NCBI GenBank assembly: GCA_017656385.1
Contig: JACDNX010000001.1
Coordinates: forward strand, 161,003-225,002
DNA: 64,000 bases
Reading direction: 5' to 3'
From: Thermodesulfobacterium sp.
GTDB taxonomy: Bacteria > Desulfobacterota > Thermodesulfobacteria > Thermodesulfobacteriales > Thermodesulfobacteriaceae
The number at the start of each line of letters is the position of its first letter. Within the stretch, counting starts at the first letter, position 1. Below the pieces are notes generated by a model. It made no database searches. It saw only the letters and a program-made list of their open reading frames with translations, and had not been told where the DNA came from. Below, in pieces: positions 35,040 to 44,946 of this stretch. Both the position numbers and the translations under genes were made by a program.

Positions 35040-35224
35040 AAAGAGATTCCCAGAGTGCCGTGAGGATTGCCTGCTCCAAGCTCTATTTAGAATACTTTTG
35101 GGGTGGGGTCTGGTTAGCCCTGAGCGCCCTTTTAAGGGCAAAAGAGCCCCAGAACCACCTTGCCCCTTTCTTCTAATAGTGTTAGCTTGGCAGGTCTTTA
35201 TCATCCCCACGAACACCCCAGGAT
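35040..35224 (-). ncRNA. ssrS: 6S-like RNA (ssrS) candidate overlapping the zapA 3' end
   Basis: A GC-rich island in AT-rich surroundings. On the minus strand it folds as one long rod. The closing stem pairs CCTGGG (35222-35217), GTG (35216-35214) and CGTGGGGAT (35211-35203) with ATCCTCACG (35067-35059), CAC (35057-35055) and TCTGGG (35054-35049). Inside, CCTGC/GCAGG and CAAGCT/AGCTTG flank small loops, then CTATTAGAA/TTCTA-A-ATAG, and an apical GCCC-TTAAAA-GGGC hairpin. Three closing-stem pairs are G-U only on the minus strand, which fixes the direction. A T6 run follows at about 35041-35036. The size (about 175-185 nt) and position downstream of zapA match 6S RNA. The primary sequence was not checked against a covariance model. 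Confidence 0.6.
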
Positions 35225-35505
35225 ATTGCTTCTTTCTTTAAAAACTCTCCCACTTTGTCAAGCTGATTTTTTACATGTCTTTCTAAAACTTCTTTTTCTT
35301 TTTTAATTTTTATATAATCATGTGCTACCTGTAAAAGAAGCCAAACAGCTAATTTAAAAGTGGGAATCCTTTTAAAATTTTCTAACTCCTTTTTTTTATC
35401 TTCTAAATATTTTAAAATTTCTTTAACTTCCTCTTCCGGAACAAAAGACCGGAAAAGGAAAGTTTGACCTAAAAATTCAAAACTAATTTCTCTTGCTTTT
35501 TGCAT
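35182..35505 (-). CDS. zapA: Cell division protein ZapA-like
   Basis: Promotes bundling of FtsZ filaments. 107 aa. N-terminal strand region with an FLGQTFLF-like pattern, then an EYV/EILKYLEDKKKEL helix and a C-terminal coiled coil (about 55-100). The last roughly 13 codons (from about 35222) coincide with the 5' arm of the candidate 6S RNA, so this tail may be poorly conserved. A ZapB-like coiled coil gene precedes it. Confidence 0.75.
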   Translation of the reverse strand: MQKAREISFEFLGQTFLFRSFVPEEEVKEILKYLEDKKKELENFKRIPTFKLAVWLLLQVAHDYIKIKKEKEVLERHVKNQLDKVGEFLKKEAISWGVRGDDKDLPS

Positions 35506-35515
35506 TTTTAATCTA

Positions 35516-35734
35516 CTATATTTGGGAGAGTTTTTCTATTAAACTACCAATCCTTTCTTTTATTATCCTTCTTTCCTCCTCCCTCCTATTTATTTCTTCT
35601 AAAAGTTTTAGATTTTCTTCTTCTTTTTCCTTTAATTTATTCAATAAAGCTTCTTTTTCGTTTTTTAACTGGATCACCAGTGATATAAGGGCATCAATTT
35701 TTTCTTCTAAGCTTGAAATATCTTGAAGATCCAT
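35516..35734 (-). CDS. ZapB-like short coiled-coil protein
   Basis: 72 aa from ATG 35734 (TTG 35737 in front is less likely), with GGAGG upstream. Entirely Glu/Lys/Leu/Ile heptads, one continuous coiled coil, no Cys. ZapB of enterobacteria has this form, and such a gene often precedes zapA in deeper-branching Gram-negatives. Assigned by context and composition only. Confidence 0.6.
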   Translation of the reverse strand: MDLQDISSLEEKIDALISLVIQLKNEKEALLNKLKEKEEENLKLLEEINRREEERRIIKERIGSLIEKLSQI

Positions 35735-35785
35735 CAAATCCTCCTTTAAGAAAGACTCTATTTTATATAAACTCTTTATAATTAA

Positions 35786-35814
35786 AGTAAAATCTATTTT
35801 CAGGGTTTTGTCAA
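35786..35814 (-). promoter_or_regulatory. Possible promoter for the zapB-like/zapA/6S unit
   Basis: Minus strand: TTGACA (35814-35809), 17 nt, TTTACT (35791-35786). Good -35, weak -10. Starts about 50 nt before the ZapB-like ATG. Confidence 0.4.
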
Positions 35815-35836
35815 GAGGAGTGTTTTTTGATGAAAT

Positions 35837-36751
35837 TTAAATTATCTCTAACATTCTTTTAACAGCACTGTATGCTTTTTTTATTACTTCCTCGCTAAGA
35901 TCTATTTCAAATTCTAAATTTTCTAAAGCATTAAGTAGATCTTCAAGAGTAATCTTTTTCATAGAAGCACAAAGCATTTTTTCTGGAGCAGGATGATAAA
36001 ACTTTTTATCTGGATTTTCTTTTTTTAAGGGATAAAGAAGCCCTACTTCAGTTCCTATTATAAACTCTTTATCAGGTAAACTTTTGGCAAGTTTTAACAT
36101 TCCGCTTGTAGAGGCTACATGCTCAGCCAGATCAATTACTTCTGGACGGCATTCAGGATGTGCTATAAAAATAGCAGAAGGATGTTCCTTTTTAGCTTTT
36201 ATTACATCTTCCTTTGTCAAAAGATGATGAAAAGGACAAAAACCCTCGTGATAAATGATGGTTTTATCTGGATAGAATCTTTGAGTGTAAAGAGCAAGAT
36301 TCATGTCAGGAAGCATAATTATTTTTTGGTTAGGAAAAGTTCCCACAACTTTTACTGCATTAGCTGAAGTGCAACACACATCACTTATAGCTTTTATTTC
36401 TGCATAAGAATTAACATAAGTTACCACCGGTGCATCTGGATACCTTTCTTTTAAAGATAAAACATCTTCCACCGTTATCATTTCAGCCATCTCACAGGGA
36501 ACATCTCTTACTGGAAGAATAACCTTTTTTTGAGGAGATACAATTTTTGCTGTTTCTGCCATAAAAAATACACCACAAAAAACTATAACCTCAGCATCGG
36601 TTTTGCTTGCTTTTAAACTGAGTTCTAAGGAGTCTCCTCTCAAATCTGCTATATCCTGAATTTCTGGAGGCTGATAATTGTGAGCAAGGATTATAGCCTT
36701 TCTTTTCTTTTTTAATTCTATAATCTTTTCGACAAGCTTTTCCTTTTCCAT
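35837..36751 (-). CDS. nadA: Quinolinate synthase A
   Basis: [4Fe-4S] enzyme condensing iminoaspartate and dihydroxyacetone phosphate to quinolinate. 304 aa. Family motifs AHNYQPPEIQDIAD (about 23-36), cluster Cys candidates in FCGVFF, CCTSANAV and KMLCASMKK (C-terminal), plus HPECRPE. Works with NadB, which is encoded far upstream on the plus strand. About 100 nt of AT-rich sequence follows before the next start. Confidence 0.95.
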   Translation of the reverse strand: MEKEKLVEKIIELKKKRKAIILAHNYQPPEIQDIADLRGDSLELSLKASKTDAEVIVFCGVFFMAETAKIVSPQKKVILPVRDVPCEMAEMITVEDVLSLKERYPDAPVVTYVNSYAEIKAISDVCCTSANAVKVVGTFPNQKIIMLPDMNLALYTQRFYPDKTIIYHEGFCPFHHLLTKEDVIKAKKEHPSAIFIAHPECRPEVIDLAEHVASTSGMLKLAKSLPDKEFIIGTEVGLLYPLKKENPDKKFYHPAPEKMLCASMKKITLEDLLNALENLEFEIDLSEEVIKKAYSAVKRMLEII

Positions 36752-36850
36752 ATCCTTTTCCCTAATAAAACTTTTTGAGATAATTACTTTATAAAAAAAT
36801 TTACTATTTAATTAAAAATTAATACAAAATCTAAAATTGTAAAGATTTAG

Positions 36851-37693
36851 CTAAATCAGGTCAAGTACTTTTTTAAGATTTTCGTAATATTCAAACGGAA
36901 TATTAAGGTTTCCCAACCCTTTTCCTAACTTAATATCGGGTTTATTTTCTCCGTGGAAATCACTTCCTCCTGTTATTAAAAACCCCAATTCCTTAGCACA
37001 ATCTATTAAAAATTTAGTAAATTCAGGTGTATGTTCTGTGTAGAAGGCTTCCACACCTTTTAAACCATACTCTTTAAGTTCTTTTAGATATTCTTTTAAT
37101 TCCAGGTAGTTTAATTTTAAGGTTACAGGATGAGCAAGGACAGGAATGCCTTTAGCTTTAACAATAAGATTTATGGCTTCTGAAGGAGTAAGAAGTGCCT
37201 TAGGTACATAGGCAATCGCCCCTTTTTTTAAATATCTTTCAAAAGCCTCTTCAAAGCTCTTAACCACTCCTTTTTTCACCAGAAGATTTGCTATGTGAGG
37301 TCTTCCTATTTCTCCTTTTGCAATTTCTTTTAATTCTTCCAGAGTGATTTCTATACCAATACTGTTTAGTTTTTCAATCATTTTTTTATTTCTTTCTTTT
37401 CTGGCTTTTTTAAGTTTTAAGAGAGTATCATTTAATTCCGGAATTTCTGGTTTTGAGAAATATCCAAGAAGGTGAAAATGTCCGGGTCTTTCAAATTTTA
37501 CACTTATTTCTACTCCACATAAAAAGGGAAGGTTCTCCTCTTTAGCGGTTTGATAGGCAAATTTTAAGCCATCTATGGTGTCGTGATCAGTAAGGGCAAG
37601 TGCCTGCAAACCTTCTTTTTTGGCAAGATATATTAATTCTTCAGGAGAAAAGGTTCCATCTGATGCTGTGGAATGAGTATGAAGGTCTATCAA
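36851..37693 (-). CDS. PHP-domain phosphoesterase (TrpH/RNase AM-like)
   Basis: 280 aa. N-terminal metal motif [22 protein letters not shown] (about 37-41), later AHPVTL and GGSDFHG near the C-terminus. Family members are 3',5'-nucleoside bisphosphate phosphatases or 5'-exonucleases of RNA. It overlaps pyrG by 4 nt, so may be co-translated. Exact substrate not determinable. Confidence 0.85.
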   Translation of the reverse strand: MIDLHTHSTASDGTFSPEELIYLAKKEGLQALALTDHDTIDGLKFAYQTAKEENLPFLCGVEISVKFERPGHFHLLGYFSKPEIPELNDTLLKLKKARKERNKKMIEKLNSIGIEITLEELKEIAKGEIGRPHIANLLVKKGVVKSFEEAFERYLKKGAIAYVPKALLTPSEAINLIVKAKGIPVLAHPVTLKLNYLELKEYLKELKEYGLKGVEAFYTEHTPEFTKFLIDCAKELGFLITGGSDFHGENKPDIKLGKGLGNLNIPFEYYENLKKVLDLI

Positions 37694-39372
37694 GTTGTCC
37701 TTTCCTTTCGATTAATTTTGTATTGATAAGAGGCTTTTATAAAAGATTTGAATAAAGGATGTGGGGCAGTTGGTTTTGATTTGAATTCAGGATGAAACTG
37801 AACTCCAATGAACCAGGGATGGTCTTCCAGTTCTACTATTTCCACCAGTTCGCCGTTTGGAGAAGTTCCTACAACTTTTAATCCTGCTTTTTCCATCTCA
37901 GATCTGTAAATATTATTGAATTCATAACGATGGCGATGTCTTTCAAACACCTCGTCTTTTTGATATGCTTCCCAGGCTTTAGAGGGATTTTTTAAAATGC
38001 AGGGATAAGCACCAAGTCTCATTGTTCCTCCAAGATCACATCCTTCATCTCTTCTTTCAATTCTCCCGGTTCTGTAATCATACCACTCTTTCATCAGGTA
38101 AATTACAGGGTAGGGGGTGTTTTTATCAAATTCCGTAGAATGAGCAGATTCCCAGCCAAGCACATTTCTTGCAAATTCAATTACCGCAAGTTGCATGCCA
38201 AGACAAATTCCAAAAAAGGGTATTTTTTTGTTTCTTGCATAATTAATAGCAAAAATTTTTCCCTCAATTCCCCTTATTCCAAAACCACCAGGAACAAGAA
38301 TTCCATCCACATTTCCTAAATAACTTTCTATGTTTTCTGGAGTTAATTCGTCTGCATTTATAAATTGTAGATTAACTTTTAATTTATTTGCCAGTCCTCC
38401 GTGAATAAGAGCCTCATTTAAAGATTTATAAGAATCTTTTAAGCTTACATATTTTCCCACAATACCAATAGTAACTTCATCTTCGGGATTTTTATAGGTT
38501 CTTACTATCTCTTCCCATGTATGTAAATCAGGCTCTCTTGTCCACATATTTAAATACTCTACAATTTTGGCATCAAGTCCTTCTTTATGAAAAATAAGAG
38601 GAATTTCGTAAATACAGTCTACATCCTTAGCGGTTATTACAGCATTTTCTTCGACATTACAGAAGAGTGCAATTTTTTTCTTTATCTCTGGAGGTAAAAA
38701 TCTGTCTGTTCTGCAAAGAAGTATGTCAGGTTGTATTCCAATAGCTCTTAGTTCTTTTACACTATGTTGAGTGGGTTTGGTTTTAAGTTCTCCTGCAGTT
38801 TTTATATATGGGACATAAGTAAGATGAATATATAAAGCATTTTCCTTTCCCAGTTCGTATCCTAACTGTCTTATAGCCTCTAAAAACGGAAGGCTTTCAA
38901 TATCTCCTACAGTTCCTCCTATTTCTATTATAGCTACATCAATTTGAGGACTTGCAAGATCCAGAATACAAGCTTTAATTTCATCTGTAACATGAGGAAT
39001 TATTTGAACAGTCCCTCCTAAATACACGCCTTTTCTTTCTTTTGTAATAACTGAATAGTAGATTTTTCCTGATGTGTAATTATTTTTAGCACCCATCTGG
39101 GCTGAAGTGAATCGTTCGTAATGCCCCAGATCAAGGTCTGTTTCTGTTCCATCTTCTGTGACATATACCTCTCCGTGTTGAAAAGGGTTCATGGTGCCAG
39201 GGTCTACATTTATGTAGGGATCAAGTTTTTGAAGGGTAACTCTTAACCCACGTGCTTCAAGTAGAGCACCGATAGATGCTGCAGCAAGCCCCTTTCCCAA
39301 AGAAGAGAGGACTCCACCTGTAATAAAAATGAACTTGGTATGTAATTTTCTTCTATTTATCGGAGATCTCAT
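37690..39372 (-). CDS. pyrG: CTP synthase
   Basis: UTP + Gln + ATP to CTP. 560 aa with synthetase half ([16 protein letters not shown] at about 13-28, later TVGDIES, HLTYVP) and class I amidotransferase half ([13 protein letters not shown] nucleophile Cys, HPEFKS). Full length. Upstream peptidase gene 27 nt away. Confidence 0.97.
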   Translation of the reverse strand: MRSPINRRKLHTKFIFITGGVLSSLGKGLAAASIGALLEARGLRVTLQKLDPYINVDPGTMNPFQHGEVYVTEDGTETDLDLGHYERFTSAQMGAKNNYTSGKIYYSVITKERKGVYLGGTVQIIPHVTDEIKACILDLASPQIDVAIIEIGGTVGDIESLPFLEAIRQLGYELGKENALYIHLTYVPYIKTAGELKTKPTQHSVKELRAIGIQPDILLCRTDRFLPPEIKKKIALFCNVEENAVITAKDVDCIYEIPLIFHKEGLDAKIVEYLNMWTREPDLHTWEEIVRTYKNPEDEVTIGIVGKYVSLKDSYKSLNEALIHGGLANKLKVNLQFINADELTPENIESYLGNVDGILVPGGFGIRGIEGKIFAINYARNKKIPFFGICLGMQLAVIEFARNVLGWESAHSTEFDKNTPYPVIYLMKEWYDYRTGRIERRDEGCDLGGTMRLGAYPCILKNPSKAWEAYQKDEVFERHRHRYEFNNIYRSEMEKAGLKVVGTSPNGELVEIVELEDHPWFIGVQFHPEFKSKPTAPHPLFKSFIKASYQYKINRKERTT

Positions 39373-39399
39373 TGTGAAATCACAACCTATTTTATCATA

Positions 39400-40563
39400 T
39401 TATCTTAAAAAAATCCAATCCCTTGAGGTGAAATTTAATCTTTTAAGTCCTCTTTTGGTTATTAAAAAAGTTTCTTCAATTCCAATTACTCCTAAATCAG
39501 GGATATGAAATTTAGGCTCCAGAGCAATGACCATATTTTCTTTTAAAGGAACTTTCTGTCCCGAAGCTAAAGGAGGATGCTCATCTATCTGAAGTCCAAC
39601 TCCATGCCCTACAAACTTTAATTTTCCTCCATGTGCCATAAAAAAATCTTCCAAGCCCTCTTCTTTTGCTATGGAAAGAGCTATTTCGTAAGCTATACCG
39701 CTTTCCACTCCGGGTTTAATCTCTTTTTCAAGGATATTTAAAATTTTTAAAGAGACTTTGTAAAAGGGTTCTGTTTGTTTTAATGCTTTAAAGCTTGCCA
39801 TTCTTGTCTGATCAATGTAATAGCCTTCAAAATATCCTGAAAAATCAAGTAAAATAGGTTCTGACTTTTTAAGTTTTTTAAATCCTGCTCCTCCTGGAAA
39901 GCCGGGAACTCCTTTTCCTCCCTGACCAGTTATGGTATGAACAGGGCTTAAAGAGTCTTTTCCTGAAATTAAGTGTCCGTAAGTTAACTCAAATCCATAT
40001 AGGGACCTTGTTATTCCGGGATGTCCAAGAATACGAAGCTCTTTTTCGAGAATAGCACTTGCAAAAATTTCTTTCATACCCGGTTTAAAGTGGATAAGTG
40101 CTCTTTTCAATGCCCTGTCAAGAATCCTTCCTGCTTTTTTAATACAGGACACCTCATAGGAACTCTTTATCATTCTGGTTTCCATTATAAGAGAATCTAT
40201 ACTTTCTATTTCCCATTCTGAAAGTAACTCTCTATAACGAGAATAGCTTTCTGGATTTAAAAAACTTGTTTCCATTCCTATAATCTTGTGGGAACCAAAA
40301 TTTTTTAAGTAAAGGGGCAGAGTCTTTAAACTTTTGAGATATTCACAATCAACAAGACTTTCCCTTTTTACTCTTTCAAAAGGCCTGTTTGCTAAGAGTT
40401 TTACCTGAGATGCACCTATTAGTAATACACCTCTTGCAAAAGTTCCGGTAAAGTAAAATATGTTTAAGGGTGACAAGATAACGGCAAGGGAGATATTTTT
40501 TTCTCTTAATTTTTCTTTAAATCGTTCAATTCTTTTAAAAATTTCTTCCTTGGTTAAGGGCAT
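39400..40563 (-). CDS. M24 family Xaa-Pro peptidase
   Basis: 387 aa. N-terminal creatinase-like domain (about 10-130), C-terminal pita-bread domain with metal ligands: LDFSG, DQTRMAS, GHGVGLQIDEHP, ALEPKFHIP and IGIEETF. Cleaves N-terminal residue before Pro, or is a dipeptidase; specificity not readable. Stop 5 nt from the mltB ATG region upstream, so one transcript. Confidence 0.88.
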   Translation of the reverse strand: MPLTKEEIFKRIERFKEKLREKNISLAVILSPLNIFYFTGTFARGVLLIGASQVKLLANRPFERVKRESLVDCEYLKSLKTLPLYLKNFGSHKIIGMETSFLNPESYSRYRELLSEWEIESIDSLIMETRMIKSSYEVSCIKKAGRILDRALKRALIHFKPGMKEIFASAILEKELRILGHPGITRSLYGFELTYGHLISGKDSLSPVHTITGQGGKGVPGFPGGAGFKKLKKSEPILLDFSGYFEGYYIDQTRMASFKALKQTEPFYKVSLKILNILEKEIKPGVESGIAYEIALSIAKEEGLEDFFMAHGGKLKFVGHGVGLQIDEHPPLASGQKVPLKENMVIALEPKFHIPDLGVIGIEETFLITKRGLKRLNFTSRDWIFLR

Positions 40564-40568
40564 TACGA

Positions 40569-41438
40569 TTAATTTTTAAGTTTTTCTGCTACAGAAAGAA
40601 CCGTATCTGCATAAGGTTCACTGATATTATACTTCATTATTATCTTTTTTTTATATTCCTGGTCCGCTTCCATTTTATATCCTTCTTTTTTTAAGTAATT
40701 GGCAATACTTGCCAGAGCATCCGCAAGATTGTATAAGTCCACTTTTCCGTCTTTATCCCAATCATAACCATATATAAGGTAGCTTTTGGGAACAAATTGA
40801 GGATAACCAAAAGCCCCGAAAATGGATCCCTTTATAGAAAAAGGGTCCCAGTTGTTTTGATATGCTATTTGAATAAAATAAAGAAGCTCCTTGTATCCCC
40901 AATTGCTTCTTCTTGTCCATTTTTTTTTGATAAACTCATCATCTAAGGAAATTTCTGAATTATCAATAAACTTTTCAAAAAGTTCCCTCTCTCCAGATAA
41001 AGCTAAGCTATAAAATACATTAATCACCGGAAACCTTCCTGTTTTTCTTCCCAAATCAGTTTCTATCAAGAAAATAGCTGTTATTACTTCTTTTTCTACA
41101 CCAAATACAAATTCTATATCCTCAAGAAGTTCTTTATTTTCTGCCATAAAATTTTTTGCCCTTTTTATCCTTTCTTCCTCCAAAAATTGATAATAGGGAA
41201 GTTCAACCTCTTTCCAGGTTAAACTTTTAGCCATTATGTTTGGAAAATAAGTTAACTTAGGAGAAGAAAAAATTTTTTCTATATAATCCTTGGGAACGGT
41301 TCCTTTTAAATCTTTTTTTACCCGTTCTTTTAGTTTTTTCAGATAGGGACTTATAACAGGATCATTTGCGGGTGCATTTAAGGGGTTAAATCCGAAGAAA
41401 AAGATTAAGAGGATTAAAATTGTAATGATTTTTCTCAT
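40569..41438 (-). CDS. Lytic murein transglycosylase, MltB type
   Basis: 289 aa. Signal peptide (about 1-25, no lipobox). Catalytic Glu in IFLIETDLGRK (about 127-137), FPVINVFYSLAL, QNNWDP and GAFGYPQFVP. Ends with the MltB pattern YDWDKDGKVDLYNLADA, IANYLKKEGY. Periplasmic and soluble rather than lipid-anchored. Since the flagellar FlgJ here lacks a muramidase domain, this enzyme is one candidate to open the wall, but that is inference. Confidence 0.88.
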   Translation of the reverse strand: MRKIITILILLIFFFGFNPLNAPANDPVISPYLKKLKERVKKDLKGTVPKDYIEKIFSSPKLTYFPNIMAKSLTWKEVELPYYQFLEEERIKRAKNFMAENKELLEDIEFVFGVEKEVITAIFLIETDLGRKTGRFPVINVFYSLALSGERELFEKFIDNSEISLDDEFIKKKWTRRSNWGYKELLYFIQIAYQNNWDPFSIKGSIFGAFGYPQFVPKSYLIYGYDWDKDGKVDLYNLADALASIANYLKKEGYKMEADQEYKKKIIMKYNISEPYADTVLSVAEKLKN

Positions 41439-41450
41439 TTTTTCTCCTTC

Positions 41451-43388
41451 CTATTCCTTGGCTAAGTTTAAAAGGGAGCCTGCAAGGATGCAATTTCTTT
41501 CTCTTTGACTTAGTTCTAAAATTGCAGGTATTTCTTCTTTGCCTTTTATAGTTATTTTTACTTTTTTTTCTCCCTCTAAAAGGGCTTTTCTTATATTTTT
41601 TATAATGAAAGTATCTCCTGGTTCAATTTTGTTATAGTCATCTTTGTTTTCAAACACAAGGGGAAGGATTCCAAAGTTAATTAGATTGCTTCTATGGATT
41701 CTTGCAAAGCTTTTTGCAAGTTTTATTCTTACTCCAAGATATCTTGGAGCAAGAGCTGCATGTTCCCTTGAGGAGCCCTGTCCGTAATTTTCTCCGCCTA
41801 CAATTCCTACTGCCAGTCCCTTATTTTTAACTTCCAGGGCTTTGTTAGAAAATTCGGGATCCACATTTCTATATACATATTCACTTATTGCAGGGAGATT
41901 GCTTCTTAAAGGTAAAATCTTTGCTCCTGCTGGCATTATGTGATCAGTAGTGATATTATCTCCTACTTTTAAAAGAAAAACTCCTTTCAGATCTTCGGGT
42001 AAAGGATCAAAATGAGGAAGAGGCACTATATTTGGGCCCCTTACAATTTCTACTTTTTTAGCTTCTTCTTCTGGTAAAGGAGGGACAAGCAAGGAATCGT
42101 TTATGATAAATTTTTCTGGAAGAATGATTTCAGGATAATCTCCCAGCTCCCTTGGATCAGTTATAACTCCTTTTATAGCAGATGCTACTGCTGTTTCAGG
42201 AGAAACAAGGTATACGAAATCAGGAATTGTTCCTGATCTTCCAGGAAAATTTCTGGTAAAGGTTCTAAGAGAAATAGAATTGGTTGGAGGGGCTTGTCCC
42301 ATTCCAATGCATCCAAGACATCCGCATTGATGGATACGGGTTCCTCCTTTTAGGATATTTTTTAGACCTGAGAGAGCAAGCAAGTTTTCCAGAACTTGAA
42401 GAGATCCAGGATTGATTTCAAAAGAAACATCAGGATGAACTTTGTATCTTTCCAGAACCTTGGAGACTATTAAAAGGTCTTTTAAAGATGAATTAGCACA
42501 GGAACCTATTATAACCTGTGCTACAGGTTTTCCTGCTTCTTCAGTTACTCTTTTTACATTATCGGGAGAGGAAGGACATGCGCAAAGTGGTTCAATTTTT
42601 GAGAGGTCAATTTCTATAATTTCATCATACTTAGCATCTTCGTCTGGTTTAAGCTCAACAAAATCTTCAACTCTATCCTGAGCTTTTAGCCAGGAAAGGG
42701 TTATTTCATCAGAGGGAAAGATACTTGTGGTTGCTCCCATCTCAGTTCCAAGATTGCATAAAGTTCCTCTTTCAGGCACAGTGAGAGTCTTTGTTCCTGG
42801 TCCAAAGTATTCTAAAACTTTACCTAACCCTCCTTTAACTGTGAGTTTAGAAAGCAGATAAAGAGCAATGTCTCTTGCTGATACCCAGGGCTGAAGTTTT
42901 CCGTAAAGATATACTCCTACAATTTTGGGCATTTTGAGATAAAAGGGTTTTCCTGCCATAGCCATAGCAACATCAAGCCCACCTGCACCAATAGCAATCA
43001 TTCCACATCCACCAGCAGTAGGGGTATGACTATCTGAGCCAAGAAGTGTTTTCCCAGGTTTGGCAAATCTCTCTAAATGAACCTGATGGCATATTCCATT
43101 CCCAGGTTTAGAAAACCAGATTCCATACCTTTTAGCTACACTTAAAAGAAATTTGTGATCATCTGCATTTCTAAAGTCTGTCTGCAAAATGTTATGATCT
43201 ACATAGGAAACCGAGACCTCAGTTTTTACCCTGTCAATTCCTATAGCTTCAAATTCAAGATAAGCCATAGTTCCTGTAGCATCCTGAGTGAGTGTTTGAT
43301 CAATTTTTATAGCAATTTCTTCTCCAGGAATAAGCTTTCCAGAAACCAGATGACTTTCAAGAATCTTGTGAGTAAGAGTTAACCCCAT
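41451..43388 (-). CDS. Aconitate hydratase
   Basis: [4Fe-4S] enzyme, citrate to isocitrate. 645 aa, shorter than the usual bacterial AcnA (about 890), matching the aconitase A-like short form of thermophiles. Motifs: LLGSDSHTPTAGGCGMIAIG (about 116-135), IGSCANSS (about 295), CGCLGCIGMGQAPP cluster Cys, NYGQGSSREHAA. Homoaconitase is the main alternative. TCA-type step, but citrate synthase and Idh are outside the window. Confidence 0.88.
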   Translation of the reverse strand: MGLTLTHKILESHLVSGKLIPGEEIAIKIDQTLTQDATGTMAYLEFEAIGIDRVKTEVSVSYVDHNILQTDFRNADDHKFLLSVAKRYGIWFSKPGNGICHQVHLERFAKPGKTLLGSDSHTPTAGGCGMIAIGAGGLDVAMAMAGKPFYLKMPKIVGVYLYGKLQPWVSARDIALYLLSKLTVKGGLGKVLEYFGPGTKTLTVPERGTLCNLGTEMGATTSIFPSDEITLSWLKAQDRVEDFVELKPDEDAKYDEIIEIDLSKIEPLCACPSSPDNVKRVTEEAGKPVAQVIIGSCANSSLKDLLIVSKVLERYKVHPDVSFEINPGSLQVLENLLALSGLKNILKGGTRIHQCGCLGCIGMGQAPPTNSISLRTFTRNFPGRSGTIPDFVYLVSPETAVASAIKGVITDPRELGDYPEIILPEKFIINDSLLVPPLPEEEAKKVEIVRGPNIVPLPHFDPLPEDLKGVFLLKVGDNITTDHIMPAGAKILPLRSNLPAISEYVYRNVDPEFSNKALEVKNKGLAVGIVGGENYGQGSSREHAALAPRYLGVRIKLAKSFARIHRSNLINFGILPLVFENKDDYNKIEPGDTFIIKNIRKALLEGEKKVKITIKGKEEIPAILELSQRERNCILAGSLLNLAKE

Positions 43389-43403
43389 AAAGCCTCCTTT
43401 TCT

Positions 43404-44075
43404 TTAAATCTCTCCAAAACAGTCTGGGAAAAAAATTTTTATGTTTTCCCAGATATTTTCTACTTCGTTTTTTAAGTGTTCAAATTCTTTCAGTTTTAAA
43501 AGGAAAACCAGAGCCTCAGAAATTGAAAAATTAGTAAACACTTGATATGGATTTTCTCCTTTCAAGATATAACTGTTTGGGAAAAGACTTAAAAGGGCAA
43601 TCAAATCTTCACAGTAACCCTTTAAATAAAAAGTTAAAATTATGTGTTTTGCCTTAAGAAAAGCAGGCAACTTTATTTTTTTTTCCTGAGAAAGAAGCTG
43701 AAGTATTATGTCCTGAGAAGCTAAAATAGAATGTTTTGGAGATACATCCTTTAAAAATTCCTTTGGCAAATTTTTAGAAAGCAAAAGATACAGGTTTTTT
43801 ACCAATTTCAAATCCAGATGCTCTTTTACCAGCTCTCTCAAAGTATGAATAGAAAGAGTTAATAAATATTCTCTTTTTCCTATTTCGTCAAACTTTATTC
43901 CTTCAATAGTTCTTTCTAAAAATTTGTAGATAGTACTGTCGCTCATGACTTTAAGTTTTAAGGTTATGTAAATGAGTTTAAAAGCCTCTTCTGAAGGAAG
44001 TTTATATTTTGTTTTTATAAAATTTAAAAACTCCCGGGATTCTGAGGGAACATTACTCAACCATTTAATTTGCAT
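43404..44075 (-). CDS. Hypothetical helical protein
   Basis: 223 aa, no signal peptide, no membrane segment, mostly Leu/Lys/Glu helices with two Cys (CEDL and FPDCFGEI). No recognised motif. It lies between ispD (21-nt gap) and aconitase (15-nt gap) in one minus-strand run. The helical repeats of about 35 residues could be HEAT-like, but I cannot show that. Confidence 0.6.
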   Translation of the reverse strand: MQIKWLSNVPSESREFLNFIKTKYKLPSEEAFKLIYITLKLKVMSDSTIYKFLERTIEGIKFDEIGKREYLLTLSIHTLRELVKEHLDLKLVKNLYLLLSKNLPKEFLKDVSPKHSILASQDIILQLLSQEKKIKLPAFLKAKHIILTFYLKGYCEDLIALLSLFPNSYILKGENPYQVFTNFSISEALVFLLKLKEFEHLKNEVENIWENIKIFFPDCFGEI

Positions 44076-44096
44076 AATCGCAGATCTTATAAAACT

Positions 44097-44804
44097 CTAT
44101 TTTTGATAAGTCTTTAACAGATTTTCTATTTTACAATCAATTAACTTTTCTGCAAGAAAGAGATCTTCTGGATAAGTGATTTTAAAGTTTAAAAAAGAAC
44201 CTTCAACAATTTTTGCTTTATATCCATAATGTAAAAGAAGGGTGCTTTCATCAGAAAATACCAGCTTTTCTCTTTGTGCTTTTTCAAGAAGGTCTTTTAG
44301 AATGTCTGCTCTAATTCCTTGAGGAGTTTGGATGCAAAAAAGTCCGGTTCTATCAATGTTTTCTATAATTTCTTCCTTAGACACCTTGTTTAAAGTGTCT
44401 CTTACAGGAATTGCAGGAATGCCTGTTCCAAAATCTTTGGCAGTTTTTATTATTTTGCCTATTAAATCTGAAGATATAAAGGGTCTTACTGCATCATGGA
44501 TAAGAAATATTTCAGTCTCTGAAGGAGAAGCCTTAACTCCGTTAAAAACAGACTCCTGCCTTGTTTTTCCACCTTCTACAATTTTTAAGACCTTTTTTAA
44601 GTTATAAGAAGAGACCAGTTTCTTAGTAAAATTTATAAATTCATTGGAAACACTTAATATAACTGCATCTACCTGAGGATGTTTTTCAAATTTTAAAAGT
44701 GTATAGATAAGAAGAGGTATTCCTTTTATTTCCAGAAACTGCTTAGGTTTATTAGCTTTCATTCTTTCCCCTTTTCCCGCTGAGGGAATAACAGCTACAA
44801 CCAT
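44097..44804 (-). CDS. ispD: 2-C-methyl-D-erythritol 4-phosphate cytidylyltransferase
   Basis: MEP isoprenoid pathway: CTP + MEP to CDP-ME. 235 aa from ATG 44804 (TTG 44810 is also in frame). IPSAGKGERMKANKPKQF (about 5-22), ILSVS, GGKTRQESVFNG, HDAVRPF (about 105), DTLN and TPQ near 150. IspF is not adjacent. Confidence 0.93.
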   Translation of the reverse strand: MVVAVIPSAGKGERMKANKPKQFLEIKGIPLLIYTLLKFEKHPQVDAVILSVSNEFINFTKKLVSSYNLKKVLKIVEGGKTRQESVFNGVKASPSETEIFLIHDAVRPFISSDLIGKIIKTAKDFGTGIPAIPVRDTLNKVSKEEIIENIDRTGLFCIQTPQGIRADILKDLLEKAQREKLVFSDESTLLLHYGYKAKIVEGSFLNFKITYPEDLFLAEKLIDCKIENLLKTYQK

Positions 44805-44946
44805 AACCAAAAATATAGCAATATTTTAAAATTTTTAAACTTGACTTCTAATAATCTAACTTAAAGAGAAAATTTTTTTGCAAATTGATTAGGAATATAG
44901 AATAATTCCAAAAACAAAGTAAAATTACTAAAAATAGGAGAAGAAA

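Noticed and set aside
35031..35216. 61-codon minus-strand reading frame
   Set aside because: Lies entirely within the structured GC-rich RNA and overlaps zapA in another frame. Basic, low-complexity translation, no ribosome site.
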